From Archangiaceae bacterium (GTDB lineage Bacteria > Myxococcota > Myxococcia > Myxococcales > Myxococcaceae): DNA of 64,000 bases. The notes beneath the pieces are model-generated. The model searched no databases and was not told the origin of the DNA. It saw only the letters and a program-made list of their open reading frames with translations. The first letter of the stretch is position 1; every line of letters begins with the position of its first letter. The stretch lies in the NCBI GenBank assembly GCA_016714225.1, contig JADJNS010000010.1, forward strand, positions 343,790-407,789. The letters run 5' to 3'. A program made the position numbers and the translations under genes. Below, piece by piece: positions 48,442 to 57,421 of the stretch.

Positions 48442-48493
48442 GGCGTTCTGCGTGCGGTGAGCAGCCGGGCGGCTGGGCATGGCAAGCAGAGTC

Positions 48494-48533
48494 CATACCC
48501 TTCAAGGTATGCCGTCGGTCGATCCCCTGCGGG
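48494..48533. terminator. Hairpins between convergent genes
   Basis: CATACC / GGTATG (48494-48499 and 48506-48511) pair around a 6-base loop. CCCC-TGC-GGGG lies at 48524-48533. Both lie at the end of the ThpR gene, where it meets the kinase gene end. They may act as a weak bidirectional terminator; no T run is present. Confidence 0.35.
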
Positions 48534-49029
48534 GTATTGAGCGCAGCGGGCAGTGGGCGAGCGGTCGGTACTCGCCCTGGTGGGTCTCGAAGAGCACCAC
48601 CGACCCGACGGCGAACGGTGCGCCTTCGAAACCCCCCAGCGCTTCGACCGGCAGCCGCTCGCGGCGCACCCGAGCCAGCGTGACGTGCGGCGTGTAGCCG
48701 CCGTGCTCGTCTTTCACTCCGAGCGCGGCGGCCAGGTCGGCCTGCAGCGCGTGCAACGGTTGGAGCTCGCCGTCGACGCCCAGCCACAGCACGCCCTGCT
48801 CGAACGTGCCGCCGCCGAACAGCCTCAGCGAGAAGCGCGAGTGCCGGCCCGCCACCGCGGCGATGACCATCTCGTCGGGGCGAAGGTCTCCGCAGAACAC
48901 CAGGGTCAGGTGCGCCTTCTCGGGTCGAACCCACTTGAGCCTGGGCTCAATCGCCTTTGCGAGCCCGGTCGCGCGCTCGAAGTCGGCGCGGGTCGCGTCA
49001 TCGAATGCGATGCCAACGAAGAAGCTCAT
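48502..49029 (-). CDS. thpR: RNA 2',3'-cyclic phosphodiesterase (2'-5' RNA ligase family)
   Basis: 175 residues. The two tetrapeptide motifs of the 2H phosphoesterase family are present: HLTL (in PEKAHLTLVFCG) and HVTL (in GYTPHVTLARVR). Family members hydrolyse 2',3'-cyclic phosphates on RNA to 2'-phosphates. The N-terminal MSFFVGIAFDDATR is also typical. It starts only 18 bases from the divergent gene at 49048, so the two promoters must overlap or lie inside coding sequence. Confidence 0.9.
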   Translation of the reverse strand: MSFFVGIAFDDATRADFERATGLAKAIEPRLKWVRPEKAHLTLVFCGDLRPDEMVIAAVAGRHSRFSLRLFGGGTFEQGVLWLGVDGELQPLHALQADLAAALGVKDEHGGYTPHVTLARVRRERLPVEALGGFEGAPFAVGSVVLFETHQGEYRPLAHCPLRSIPRRGSTDGIP

Positions 49030-49047
49030 GCCCTAGATTTCAGCCTC

Positions 49048-49638
49048 ATGGCGTTCGGCGACATGTTCAAGAAGAAGCTGGGTGATGCGGCCGCCCTGCC
49101 GGAGCTCACCTTCGAGCGGCGGCCGCCTCCCGAGCCTCGACGGAAGCCGCGGCCGGTGGTCGAAGAAGAGCCGGCGCTCTCGCAGCCTGAAGCCCCACCC
49201 TCTGAGCCCGAGCCCGCAGCGTCGGAGCCGGAGCCCGCAGCGTCGAAGCCAGAGGCGGCGCCGTCGGAGCCGGAGGCCGCGCCGCCGGAGTCTGAGCCTG
49301 CGCCTTCGGAGTCTGAGCCTGCGCCTTCGGAGTCGGAAGCGGCGCCTTCGGAGTCGGAAGCGGCGCCTTCGGAGCCGGAAGCTGCGGCCCCGTCCGGCCT
49401 GCTGGACGCGGTCGAAGGTGTGACGCTCGAGCAGTACGCGACGGTGCAAGCGCGCCGCGCGAAGCTGAACAGCAGCGAGGCGCTGACCGCGTTGCTCGCC
49501 GAGTTCGGCATGGACGAGGCGAAGTGGTCGCAGGTGGATCAGGTCTTCATGGCGCGCATGTCGGACGCCAGCGACCCGATGGCCACCGCGGCGTTCGCGA
49601 CCGAGTACGAGAAGTTCTACGCGGCGGCGAACGCGTGA
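49048..49638 (+). CDS. Hypothetical protein with Pro/Ser/Glu repeat spacer
   Basis: 196 residues from the ATG at 49048. A short charged N-terminus (MAFGDMFKKKLG) is followed by a low-complexity stretch (about 45-115) of repeated SEPEAAPSES-type units, then a compact C-terminal helical domain (LEQYATVQARRAKLNSSEAL, MDEAKWSQVDQVFMARMSD). No signal peptide is seen. The stop overlaps the next gene start as GTGA. The low-complexity unit copy number may vary between strains. The function is unknown. Confidence 0.75.
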   Translation: MAFGDMFKKKLGDAAALPELTFERRPPPEPRRKPRPVVEEEPALSQPEAPPSEPEPAASEPEPAASKPEAAPSEPEAAPPESEPAPSESEPAPSESEAAPSESEAAPSEPEAAAPSGLLDAVEGVTLEQYATVQARRAKLNSSEALTALLAEFGMDEAKWSQVDQVFMARMSDASDPMATAAFATEYEKFYAAANA

Positions 49639-50297
49639 TTTCGCTCGCGCTGTTCGTGCTGCTCGGCGCTTCAGCCGAGGTCGACCCCGCGCTGCTGCAG
49701 AAGCTGGCCGAGCACGACGCGCGCATGGAGAAGTTCGCCGCTGCGCACGAGCTCTCCATCGACGCGGTGGTGCGCGACCTCGATGGCGACGGGAAGGTGA
49801 TTCACACCACCACCTCGAAGCTCAAGCAGAAGCGGGTAGGCGGCAAGCTCAAGACCACCGTGCTCTCGGCGAGCAAAGACGGCGCGGACGTGAAGAAGAA
49901 GGAGCAGGAAGCCGCCGACGAGCGCGACGCGAAGGACGAGAAGGTCGAGTCTCCGTTCGAGGCCGCGACCCAGACGAGCTACCTCTTCAAGGCGCTGGGG
50001 CCCGAGAAGGCCGGCTCGAGCAACGTGCTCATCTCGTTCGCGCCGAAAGACCCCGGTGCCAAGGGCGCGCTCGAGGGCGTGGCGGTGGTCGACCCCGAGG
50101 CCGGCGAGCTGGTTCAGCTGGCGATGAAGCCGTCGAAGCTGCCGATGTTCGCCGACTCGATGCGCATCGACCTCGAGTACCAGCAGCAGACCGAGGCCGG
50201 CCGCGCGGTGTCGAAGTACGTGCTGGCCGGCGCCGGCGGCATCTTGTTCATCAAGCGCCGCGGCGACCTCACCATGACGTTCTCGTTCGCCGAGTAA
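49635..50297 (+). CDS. Secreted protein of unknown function
   Basis: 220 residues from a GTG at 49635 overlapping the preceding stop. A signal peptide (VISLALFVLLGASA) precedes a charged helical region with many Lys/Asp/Glu (SKDGADVKKKEQEAADERDA). A beta-rich C-terminal part follows (KAGSSNVLISFAPKDP, RIDLEYQQQTEAG, GDLTMTFSFAE) that resembles outer-membrane lipoprotein-sorting or lipid-handling folds. It is coupled to the gene at 49048. I do not recognise a family with confidence. Confidence 0.7.
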   Translation: MISLALFVLLGASAEVDPALLQKLAEHDARMEKFAAAHELSIDAVVRDLDGDGKVIHTTTSKLKQKRVGGKLKTTVLSASKDGADVKKKEQEAADERDAKDEKVESPFEAATQTSYLFKALGPEKAGSSNVLISFAPKDPGAKGALEGVAVVDPEAGELVQLAMKPSKLPMFADSMRIDLEYQQQTEAGRAVSKYVLAGAGGILFIKRRGDLTMTFSFAE

Positions 50298-50417
50298 CAG
50301 CTCATGCTGAGCGCGTCGCCCGGAGGCCAAGAAGGCGCGCAGCAGGAGGCGCGAGGCCCCGACTGCGCGCTTCGCTGAGAGTGAACGTTCGCCAACGAGC
50401 GAAGGGCCGACGGCCTC

Positions 50418-53400
50418 TCAGGCGGTGCGGCGCCGCTTCAGCGCGACGGCCAGCAGCAACAGGCCGAACATCGGAGCATCGCCGGCGCTGCCGCACCCGC
50501 ACCCGCTCTGGGCCATCATCGCGCCGCCGCCGGTGCCGCCGGCCGCGCTGCCACCCGCCTGACCGCCGGCCGAGCCACCCGCCGCGCCGCCGCCCGCGCC
50601 GCCGATGCCGCCGGCGGTCGCAGTGCCGCCGGCAGTACCCGAGCCGCCCGCAGTACCCGAGCCACCGCCCGTGCCCGGGCCGGCATCGACCTCGGCCACG
50701 TAGGTGTAGGCCGCCGCCAGCGTCGCCGACCGCCCATCACGCGCGGTGACGACCAGGTCGACCGAACCAGCCCCGTGCGCAGCGGTCACGCCCGCCATCT
50801 GGGTCGCGCTGGTGATGACCAGGCCGCTCACCGGCGTGCCGCCGAGCGTCGCGGTGGCACCCGCACCGAAGCCGGCGCCCGAGATGGTGATGGGCGTGCC
50901 GCCCGCGGCCGGACCCATCGACGGGCTCAACCCGCTCAGCGTGGGAGCCGGCACGTAGGTGAACGCCTGCGTCGCCACGTCGCTCTGCCCGTCGACGTTG
51001 GTCACCGTCACGTCGACGGTGCCGGTGCCCGCCGGCGAGGTGACCACGAGGCTGGTCGCGCTCACCACGTTGACGTTGCTGGCCGCCGCCGAGGCGAAGG
51101 TCACCGTCGCACCGGCGCGGAAGCCGGCGCCGCTCAGCGTCACCACCGTGCCGCCCTGCAGCGCGCCGGTGTCCGGGGTCAGCGTGGCAATCGAAGGCGC
51201 CGCCACGTAGGTGAAGCGGCCCGCGAGGGTGACCGACTGCGTATCGGGGTTGGTGACGGTGATGCTCGCCGGCCCCTGCACGCCCGCCGGAGTGGTGAAC
51301 GTCAGCGTCGACGCGTTCACGACGGTCACGTTGGTCGCCGAGTTCACCCCGACCAGCACCGCGGCGCCGGTCTGGAAGGCCGCGCCGGTGAGCGTGACCG
51401 TGGTGCCGCCCGCGACCGGGCCGAACGGAGGCGTCACCGAGCTGATGCTCGGCGGCAACAGCCAGCTGAACGCGTTCGGCAGCGTGCCGCGCTGACCGTC
51501 GGGGTTGGTGACGGTGACCGGGGCGTTCAACACCGAGCCGGCCGGCGTCAGCGCCGTAATCTGGGTCGCGCTCACCACCACCACTGAGGTGGCGGCGATA
51601 CCGCCGATGGCCACCGTCGCTGGGGCGCCGAAGTCGGTGCCGGTGATGGTGATGGGCGTGCCGCCGCTCGAGAACCCCGAGCTCGGAGTCACCGCGCTCA
51701 CCACCGGGCCGGGCACGTAGCTGTACGCCATCGGCAGCGCGCCGGTCTGGCCGTCGGCGTTGGTGACCGTGACGGTGACTCCGCTGGCCATGCCCGCCGG
51801 AGTGCGCGCGGTGAGCTGCGTGGCGCTGACCACCACCACGTTGGTCGCCAGGGCCCCGGCGAAGGTGACGGTCGCGCCGGCGAAGAAGCCGGTGCCGGTG
51901 AGGGTGACGGTCTGCCCGCCCACGAACGGGCCGGTGAGCGGAGCGACCGCGGTGACGGTCGGCGCCGCGCCGTAGCGGAAGGTGACCGTGGCGTTGCTGA
52001 CCTGGCCGTCAGGCGTGCTCACCACCACCGGAGCGGTGGCCGAGCTGCCCGCGGGAGTGGTGGCGGTGATGCTGGTGGCCGTGGCGACCACCACGTTGGT
52101 CGCCGCCACACCGCCGATGGTCACCGTCGAGCCGGGCTGGAAGTTGGTGCCGGTGAGGGTGACGTCGGTGCCTCCCGCGAGCGGGCCGCCGATCGGGCTC
52201 ACCGCGCTCACCGCAGGCGGAGGCACGTACACGTACGGCTGGGTGTTGCTGACCTGGGTGTCGGGGTTGCGCACCGTCACGTTCACCGTGCCGGTACCCG
52301 CCGGCGCGGTCGCGGTGAGGGTGGTGGCGTCGACGAACGTGACGTTGGTCGCCGCGGCCGCGCCGAAGCTCACCGTCGCTCCGGTGACGAAGCCGGTGCC
52401 GGTGAGGGTGACCGTGTTGCCTCCGTTCGACGGGCCGGTCGCCGGAGTCAGCGAGGTCAGCGCCGGCGGCGCGATGTACTCGAAGCTCGCGGGCAGCGTG
52501 GCGGTCGACGGGCCGGGGTTGGTGACGATGACGTCGACGACCCCCGCAGCGTGCGCCGGCGCGCGCGCGGTCAGCGTGGTCGAGCTCAGCAGCACCACGT
52601 TCGTGGCGCGGGTGGTGTCGAAGGTCACCGTGGTGACCGACGCGAAGTTGCTGCCGGTGAGGGTGACCGTGGTGCCGCCCGTCGAGGGACCGAAGGCCGG
52701 GCTCACCGCGCTGAAGGTGGGCACGTCGACGTAGGTGTAGCCGTTCACCAGCGGCGCACTGACCAGCCCGCCCGGGTTGGTGACCACCACGTCGGCTGCG
52801 CCGAACGCGCCGGGGCCGGTGGTGCACAGGACGCGCGTCGCAGACGGCACCACCGGGTTGATGCAGGCCACGCCGCCGATGATGACGGTGGCGCCGCTCA
52901 AGAAGTTCTGCCCGACGACGGTGACGTTGGTGCCGCCGGCGGTGGGCCCGCTGGGAGGCGAGATGCCGGTCAGCGTGGGGGCGACCGCGTCGTACGCGTA
53001 CTGCAGCGGCGCCGAGGTCTGCCCGCCGGGGTTGGTCACCACCACGCTGACCGGGCCGGGCGCGTGCGCCGGAGCGGTGGCGCGCAGCTGGCTGCGGCTC
53101 ATGAAGGTGGTGGCGGCGCCGACGCCGTCGAAGGTGACGGTCGCGCCGAGCTCGAAGTTCGCGCCGAAGATGTCGACCGCGCTGCCGCCCGTGGGGCCGC
53201 TGCTCGGCACCAGCGAGCTCGCGGTGAGCACCGTGGGCGGCGAGCCGGCGACGCAGTTGCGGCTGATGGAGAGCAGGTAGTCGCCAATGGCGGTAGTGGA
53301 GGTCGAGCCCGCGGCGAGCTTCGCGTAGTAGGTGCCGGTGCTGCGCACCCGGTAGGCCAGCGACTCGGCCGGCGAGGTCGGCACGCGAAGGGTGAGCGAG

Positions 53401-54998
53401 CCGGCGCCCGAGGCGACGCTGGTGGTGGTGCCGGTGTCGTTGGAGACCGCGAGGGTCGCGCCGCTCGCGTCCAACAGGCTCAGGCGAATGATGGCGAAGC
53501 CGGCTGCGCGCGCGGGCGCCTCGTCGACCGAGAGGAACACCAGGTCTCCGGCCGCCGCCTGGAACGCGTAGAGGTCGGTGTCGAGAGAAGGTGCGGCGCC
53601 GGTGAGCGTGCCGCTGAAGTAGTTGGCGCTGTTCGAGGTGGCGGTCGCGAGCGTGTCGTTGGGCTCGGTCTCGGGGAAGGCGGCCGAGCTGGGCGGCTGC
53701 ACCACCGCGTAGACCCGGTACGGCTCGGCGTTCGTGCCCGAGAAGTGGTCCATCTTGATGAACGACTGCGAGCCGGTGAGCGCGCGCCCGCCGATGGTGG
53801 GCGACAGGCTGCCGTAGGCGATGTCGGCGTTCGAGTCGTCCCACTCGAGCGTGTCGATGGCGGTGGTGATGCGCATGTCGAAGTCGGTGCTGTTGCTCGC
53901 CAGGCCATCGGCCAGGGCGAACACCCGCGAGCCCGCGGCCGGCGCGCCGAGGTCGTAGAAGTCGACGTCTCCCGCGGGAGAGGTGCCGCCGGTCAGGCCG
54001 CAGATGAACGGGTTCGCGGTGGCCGGCGTGTCGTTGGGCTCGGCCTCGCGCACGCAGGGCGTCACCTCGATGTCGAACGGAGCCGGGGTGGTGGTGAGCG
54101 TGCCCTCGTCGACGAACGCGAACACCGTCGCGCCCTGGGTGAGCGACTGGCAGGTGATTTCGTCGCCGCCGTTGCTGGTGCTGGTGTTGCGGTTGGCCGC
54201 CGCGCTGCACACCGGCAGCGACGGCGAACCGGCCGGCTGGCAGCTGTTCGAGGTGTACAGCACCACGTTCGAGACCGAGCCGCGGGTGCGAATCGAGTAC
54301 AGGCCGGTGGCCGGCGCGGTGAAGCTGTAGCTCAGGTCGCGGCCCACCGCGGGGGTGGTGGTGTGGCCGACGCCGGCGAAGCACGCCGCCCCGCCGTCGA
54401 GCTGGTAGTCGTTCGCCCCCGGAGTGAGAAAGCCCTCGGTGGGCCTCTCGGGGGTGAGCGCGATGGCTCCGCTGCAGGTGTCGTTGGTGGGAGCCTCGAA
54501 CCGCGCGATGCGCAGCTGCATCATCGACAGCGGCGCGGTGGGCGCGGTCGAGGTCGAGACCGCGCCCATCACGTAGTAGTCGACGCCCGCGGTGAGGCTC
54601 GCGCTGAGCGGAGACGTCGTCGAGGGGCAGCTGGTGCTGGTACAGGCGCCCGTCACCTGGGTGAGCGCGCCACAGCTGCCGGTGTAGACGGCGGCGGCGT
54701 TGGTGCTGCCCAAGGTGGTGCCGGTCGCGTTGGGGAAGTCGCTGCAACGCTGAAAGACGTAGGTGCCGCTGACCGCGGGCGTGAACTTCCACCACACGGT
54801 GCGGTTGCGCGTCGTGGCGCACGACATCGTCGGGTCGCCGGCGGGGTTCGTCGCGGCGAGCACGTCGACGGCGGTGGTCTCGAAGGGAAAAGGCCCCGCC
54901 GATGGAATCACCTCGGCATTGGCGCAGTCATCGTTGACGGGCTGGGCGAAGGCGACGGCGCTCGCCATGACGAACGCGACCGCGAGAGAACGGAGCAC
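50418..54998 (-). CDS. Large surface protein with ten IPT/TIG repeats and MYXO-CTERM-like tail
   Basis: 1526 residues from a GTG at 54998 (MLRSLAVAFVMASAVAFAQ signal peptide). The first ~620 residues hold beta-rich domains of pre-peptidase C-terminal type (for example NDDCANAEVI, TVWWKFTPAVSGTYVF and EPNDTPATANPF). Ten tandem IPT/TIG immunoglobulin-like repeats follow, each starting like P-x-[VLI]-x-x-[VLI]-x-P-x-x-GP-x-x-GG. A Gly/Ala linker leads to SGCGCGSAG, a Leu-rich helix and KRRR. It is likely a surface-displayed adhesin or a secreted binding protein. A long transcript is divergent from 55321. Confidence 0.9.
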   Translation of the reverse strand: MLRSLAVAFVMASAVAFAQPVNDDCANAEVIPSAGPFPFETTAVDVLAATNPAGDPTMSCATTRNRTVWWKFTPAVSGTYVFQRCSDFPNATGTTLGSTNAAAVYTGSCGALTQVTGACTSTSCPSTTSPLSASLTAGVDYYVMGAVSTSTAPTAPLSMMQLRIARFEAPTNDTCSGAIALTPERPTEGFLTPGANDYQLDGGAACFAGVGHTTTPAVGRDLSYSFTAPATGLYSIRTRGSVSNVVLYTSNSCQPAGSPSLPVCSAAANRNTSTSNGGDEITCQSLTQGATVFAFVDEGTLTTTPAPFDIEVTPCVREAEPNDTPATANPFICGLTGGTSPAGDVDFYDLGAPAAGSRVFALADGLASNSTDFDMRITTAIDTLEWDDSNADIAYGSLSPTIGGRALTGSQSFIKMDHFSGTNAEPYRVYAVVQPPSSAAFPETEPNDTLATATSNSANYFSGTLTGAAPSLDTDLYAFQAAAGDLVFLSVDEAPARAAGFAIIRLSLLDASGATLAVSNDTGTTTSVASGAGSLTLRVPTSPAESLAYRVRSTGTYYAKLAAGSTSTTAIGDYLLSISRNCVAGSPPTVLTASSLVPSSGPTGGSAVDIFGANFELGATVTFDGVGAATTFMSRSQLRATAPAHAPGPVSVVVTNPGGQTSAPLQYAYDAVAPTLTGISPPSGPTAGGTNVTVVGQNFLSGATVIIGGVACINPVVPSATRVLCTTGPGAFGAADVVVTNPGGLVSAPLVNGYTYVDVPTFSAVSPAFGPSTGGTTVTLTGSNFASVTTVTFDTTRATNVVLLSSTTLTARAPAHAAGVVDVIVTNPGPSTATLPASFEYIAPPALTSLTPATGPSNGGNTVTLTGTGFVTGATVSFGAAAATNVTFVDATTLTATAPAGTGTVNVTVRNPDTQVSNTQPYVYVPPPAVSAVSPIGGPLAGGTDVTLTGTNFQPGSTVTIGGVAATNVVVATATSITATTPAGSSATAPVVVSTPDGQVSNATVTFRYGAAPTVTAVAPLTGPFVGGQTVTLTGTGFFAGATVTFAGALATNVVVVSATQLTARTPAGMASGVTVTVTNADGQTGALPMAYSYVPGPVVSAVTPSSGFSSGGTPITITGTDFGAPATVAIGGIAATSVVVVSATQITALTPAGSVLNAPVTVTNPDGQRGTLPNAFSWLLPPSISSVTPPFGPVAGGTTVTLTGAAFQTGAAVLVGVNSATNVTVVNASTLTFTTPAGVQGPASITVTNPDTQSVTLAGRFTYVAAPSIATLTPDTGALQGGTVVTLSGAGFRAGATVTFASAAASNVNVVSATSLVVTSPAGTGTVDVTVTNVDGQSDVATQAFTYVPAPTLSGLSPSMGPAAGGTPITISGAGFGAGATATLGGTPVSGLVITSATQMAGVTAAHGAGSVDLVVTARDGRSATLAAAYTYVAEVDAGPGTGGGSGTAGGSGTAGGTATAGGIGGAGGGAAGGSAGGQAGGSAAGGTGGGAMMAQSGCGCGSAGDAPMFGLLLLAVALKRRRTA

Positions 54999-55320
54999 GG
55001 GACCTCGAACTTTTTAGAAGGGAGAGAGGCGAGGGAGACGACTGGGCGCGCATCAAAGCGCGCGTCGCCCCAGGGAGACAAGGGGCGACACGCGCGCGTG
55101 GCGCACGAAACGCATACACCGATCGTTCAGGGTCGCTGCACCTCTCCCGCTCAGCAGCTTTACGTTCGACTCGGTGCGCGCACGGTAGAGACATAAGACC
55201 TACCCCAAGCGACCGATTCTGCAGGTCACCTTTCGCGCCTCACCCGGTGAAACGAGAGCGCGACGCAAACTGGCATAACCCTTGGAGTAATCGCGCCTCG
55301 TTCAAGGAGACGCCCCCACA
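54999..55320. other. 322-bp divergent intergenic region
   Basis: This lies between the IPT/TIG gene and the VanY-like gene. No open frame with real coding character is seen. It contains a sigma-54-like element near 55271 and a strong ribosome site AAGGAGA (55304-55310) for the VanY-like gene. The part 55040-55200 is otherwise featureless. Confidence 0.5.
55271..55286 (+). promoter_or_regulatory. Sigma-54-like promoter candidate
   Basis: TGGCATAACCCTTGGA has GG, ten bases, then GG where sigma-54 promoters need GG-N10-GC. It therefore lacks the invariant -12 GC. It lies 34 bases ahead of the VanY-like start. Confidence 0.25.
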
Positions 55321-56112
55321 ATGATTCGCTCCAACCTCACTGCCCTCTGCATTGCCGCGCTGGCCTTCGCCGGTTGCGGTTTCCCCGAAGACTCGGCCGA
55401 AGACGAGCCGCTCGACACCGAGTTCGCCACCGACGAAGACGGCCTGCTCGTCTACTCGAGCACCGGCGAGTTCGAAGAAGAGCCCCCGTACGCCGGCTGG
55501 AGCATTCCCGAGCAGGCCGACGACGGCCTCGCGCACTTCGACCTCGACGCCGAGACCGCCGACCTGCCCGACGCCGAAGACGTGTTCCAGGAGGAGGGCC
55601 TCATCGACCCCACCCTCGGCACCGCCGAAGACGCGGCGCCCGGCGACGTGGCCGACCCCGACGGCGTCGGTCAGACCGAGCAAGACCTGGTCAGCTGCTC
55701 CAAGAGCCACGGCACCGGCTACCGCAAGGGCCGCGCGTTTCGCGTCACGCTGATCAAGGCCGACACCAAGCGCATCGGCATCTCGGCCGGCGACGCCTTC
55801 TATTACATGGAGCGCGCTGCGGCCCGCGCCGGCGTCTCGCTGGTGGTGAACAGCGGCTTCCGCACCATGGCCCAGCAGCGCTACCTGTACCACTGCTACC
55901 TCACCAAGCGCTGCAACGGCGGCAACCTCGCCGCGCGCCCCGGCTACAGCAACCACCAGGGCGGCATCGCGTTCGACATCAGCACCCGCCGCGCCCGCGT
56001 GTACACCTGGCTCAAGCGCCACGCTCGCGCTTATGGCTTCGTGCGCACCGTGCCGAGCGAGCCGTGGCACTGGGAGTACCGCGCGGGCGCCCGCCGCGCG
56101 CCCTGCAAGTAG
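55321..56112 (+). CDS. VanY-type D-Ala-D-Ala carboxypeptidase (M15B) lipoprotein
   Basis: 263 residues with lipoprotein signal (LCIAALAFAGC). A long very acidic linker (about 22-125) precedes the M15B catalytic domain. GFRTMAQQRYLY is followed by zinc ligands His 212 and Asp 219 in YSNHQGGIAFDIS, and by Glu 247 and His 250 in EPWHWEY. Such enzymes trim the terminal D-Ala of peptidoglycan stem peptides. Two Cys (192, 198) may pair. The start has AAGGAGA nearby. The acidic linker is an unusual feature. It ends four bases before the convergent operon at 56117. Confidence 0.9.
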   Translation: MIRSNLTALCIAALAFAGCGFPEDSAEDEPLDTEFATDEDGLLVYSSTGEFEEEPPYAGWSIPEQADDGLAHFDLDAETADLPDAEDVFQEEGLIDPTLGTAEDAAPGDVADPDGVGQTEQDLVSCSKSHGTGYRKGRAFRVTLIKADTKRIGISAGDAFYYMERAAARAGVSLVVNSGFRTMAQQRYLYHCYLTKRCNGGNLAARPGYSNHQGGIAFDISTRRARVYTWLKRHARAYGFVRTVPSEPWHWEYRAGARRAPCK

Positions 56113-56116
56113 GCGC

Positions 56117-56302
56117 TCAGGGCTTCGCGGGCGACGGTCGCGGCGCAGGCTTGAACGCGCCGCACCGAAGCACCGGCTGCGGCGGGTACTTGTTCGGCAG
56201 CGCGGTGCACATCAGGAACACCGAGCTCGCGCCCTTCACCCGCTTCAGCGCCACGCACCGGTGGCACAGCGACTGGGGAAACGGCGCCGGGTCTTCGCTC
56301 AT
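56117..56302 (-). CDS. Small four-Cys (zinc-ribbon-like) protein
   Basis: 61 residues. The cysteines are arranged CHRC, then MCTALPNKYPPQPVLRC, suggesting a metal-binding knuckle. The ATG overlaps the nagZ stop as ATGA, so translation is coupled. I recall short proteins of this kind conserved in Myxococcota and related groups, with no known function. It is the last gene of the operon. Confidence 0.75.
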   Translation of the reverse strand: MSEDPAPFPQSLCHRCVALKRVKGASSVFLMCTALPNKYPPQPVLRCGAFKPAPRPSPAKP

Positions 56303-57405
56303 CGCTCGGTGGGGTCTCGGCCCGCGAACGCGCCGGCGTCGAGGCCCGCGGCCAGCGCCTGGTGCTCGGCGCTGCCCAGGCGGGCGACGAGGTCTTCCGG
56401 CCCGCGCGCGAACCTGCGGGCCAACGCGGTGAGCCGCGCGCTCGCTTCGTCGAGGCGCGTCTCGCTCACTCTCCCGTCTCTCACCGCCGCGTACAGCGCG
56501 TCGATGGCCTGCCGCTGCAGGTTGGGGTCGTGACAGACCAGGAACAGGTCGACCGTCGCGTTCACTCCGTCGATGACCGCGCGCTCGATGGAGTAGTGCT
56601 GCGCGATGGCCTTCATCTCGAGGTCGTCGCTCACCAGCACCCCCGAGAAGCCGAGCTCGTTGCGCATCAGGTCGACCAGCACCTTCTTGCTCATCGTCGC
56701 CGGCACCGAAGGCTCGAGCGCCTCGAACACCACGTGCGCGGTCATCAGCGAGGCCAGGCCCGCGCGCGCGAACGCCGCGAACGGCGGCAGCTCGACCTGG
56801 CGCAGGCGCGCGAGGTCGTGCGGCAGCCTCGGCAGCGCGAGGTGCGAGTCGGTGGCGGTGTCTCCGTGTCCGGGGAAGTGCTTGCCGCAGGCGGCGACTC
56901 CGCCTTCTTCGAGGCCCTGACCCAGCGCGACGCCCAGCTTCGAGACCCGCGCCGCGTCGGCCCCGAACGAGCGGTCGCCGATGACCGGGTTGGCCGGGTT
57001 GGTGTCGACGTCGAGCACCGGCGCGAAGTCCCAGTCGAAGCCCAGGCTTCGCAGCTCGTAGGCCAGCAGGCGCCCGGCGCGCTTCGCCAGCGCCGCGTCG
57101 TCGCGCCGCCCCAGCTCGCGCATCGGCGGCAGCGCGGTGAACCCAGGGCCGCGCAGCCGCGCCACGCGCCCGCCCTCCTGGTCGACCGCCAGCACGAACG
57201 GCCGCCCCGCGCGGGTCTTCAGCGCGCGCACCAGCGACGCCACCTGCTGTGGCGTCTCGACGTTGCGCTTGAACAGAATCGCGCCGTACACCCCGTCGTC
57301 GATGAGCTGCAGCATCGACGCCGGTGCGGCGGTGCCGTCGAAGCCGACCATGAACAACCCGGCGCAGCGGCGCCACAGCGCGTCGACCTTCTGGGGTGAA
57401 GTCAT
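56299..57405 (-). CDS. nagZ: Beta-N-acetylhexosaminidase (GH3, NagZ type)
   Basis: 368 residues. GH3 signatures are KHFPGHGDTATDSH (general acid/base His-Asp loop of NagZ-type enzymes) and catalytic Asp in VLVSDDLEMKAI, with DQEGGRVARL and DFAPVLDVDTNP. No signal peptide is seen, so it acts in the cytoplasm on recycled muropeptides, removing N-acetylglucosamine. It begins 16 bases after the cytochrome gene and ends with ATGA overlap to the four-Cys gene. Confidence 0.93.
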   Translation of the reverse strand: MTSPQKVDALWRRCAGLFMVGFDGTAAPASMLQLIDDGVYGAILFKRNVETPQQVASLVRALKTRAGRPFVLAVDQEGGRVARLRGPGFTALPPMRELGRRDDAALAKRAGRLLAYELRSLGFDWDFAPVLDVDTNPANPVIGDRSFGADAARVSKLGVALGQGLEEGGVAACGKHFPGHGDTATDSHLALPRLPHDLARLRQVELPPFAAFARAGLASLMTAHVVFEALEPSVPATMSKKVLVDLMRNELGFSGVLVSDDLEMKAIAQHYSIERAVIDGVNATVDLFLVCHDPNLQRQAIDALYAAVRDGRVSETRLDEASARLTALARRFARGPEDLVARLGSAEHQALAAGLDAGAFAGRDPTER

Positions 57406-57421
57406 CGCCGCCGACCGTACT

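Noticed and set aside
49190..49395. Short tandem units as a CRISPR or minisatellite
   Set aside because: They encode the in-frame Pro/Ser/Glu spacer of the gene at 49048; there are no unique spacers between units.
50298..50417. Possible fifth copy of the dispersed repeat
   Set aside because: Only a CTTCGCTGAGAGTGAACG stretch and a GAGCGAAGG element resemble the repeat end; the central blocks are missing, so I cannot support it as a copy.
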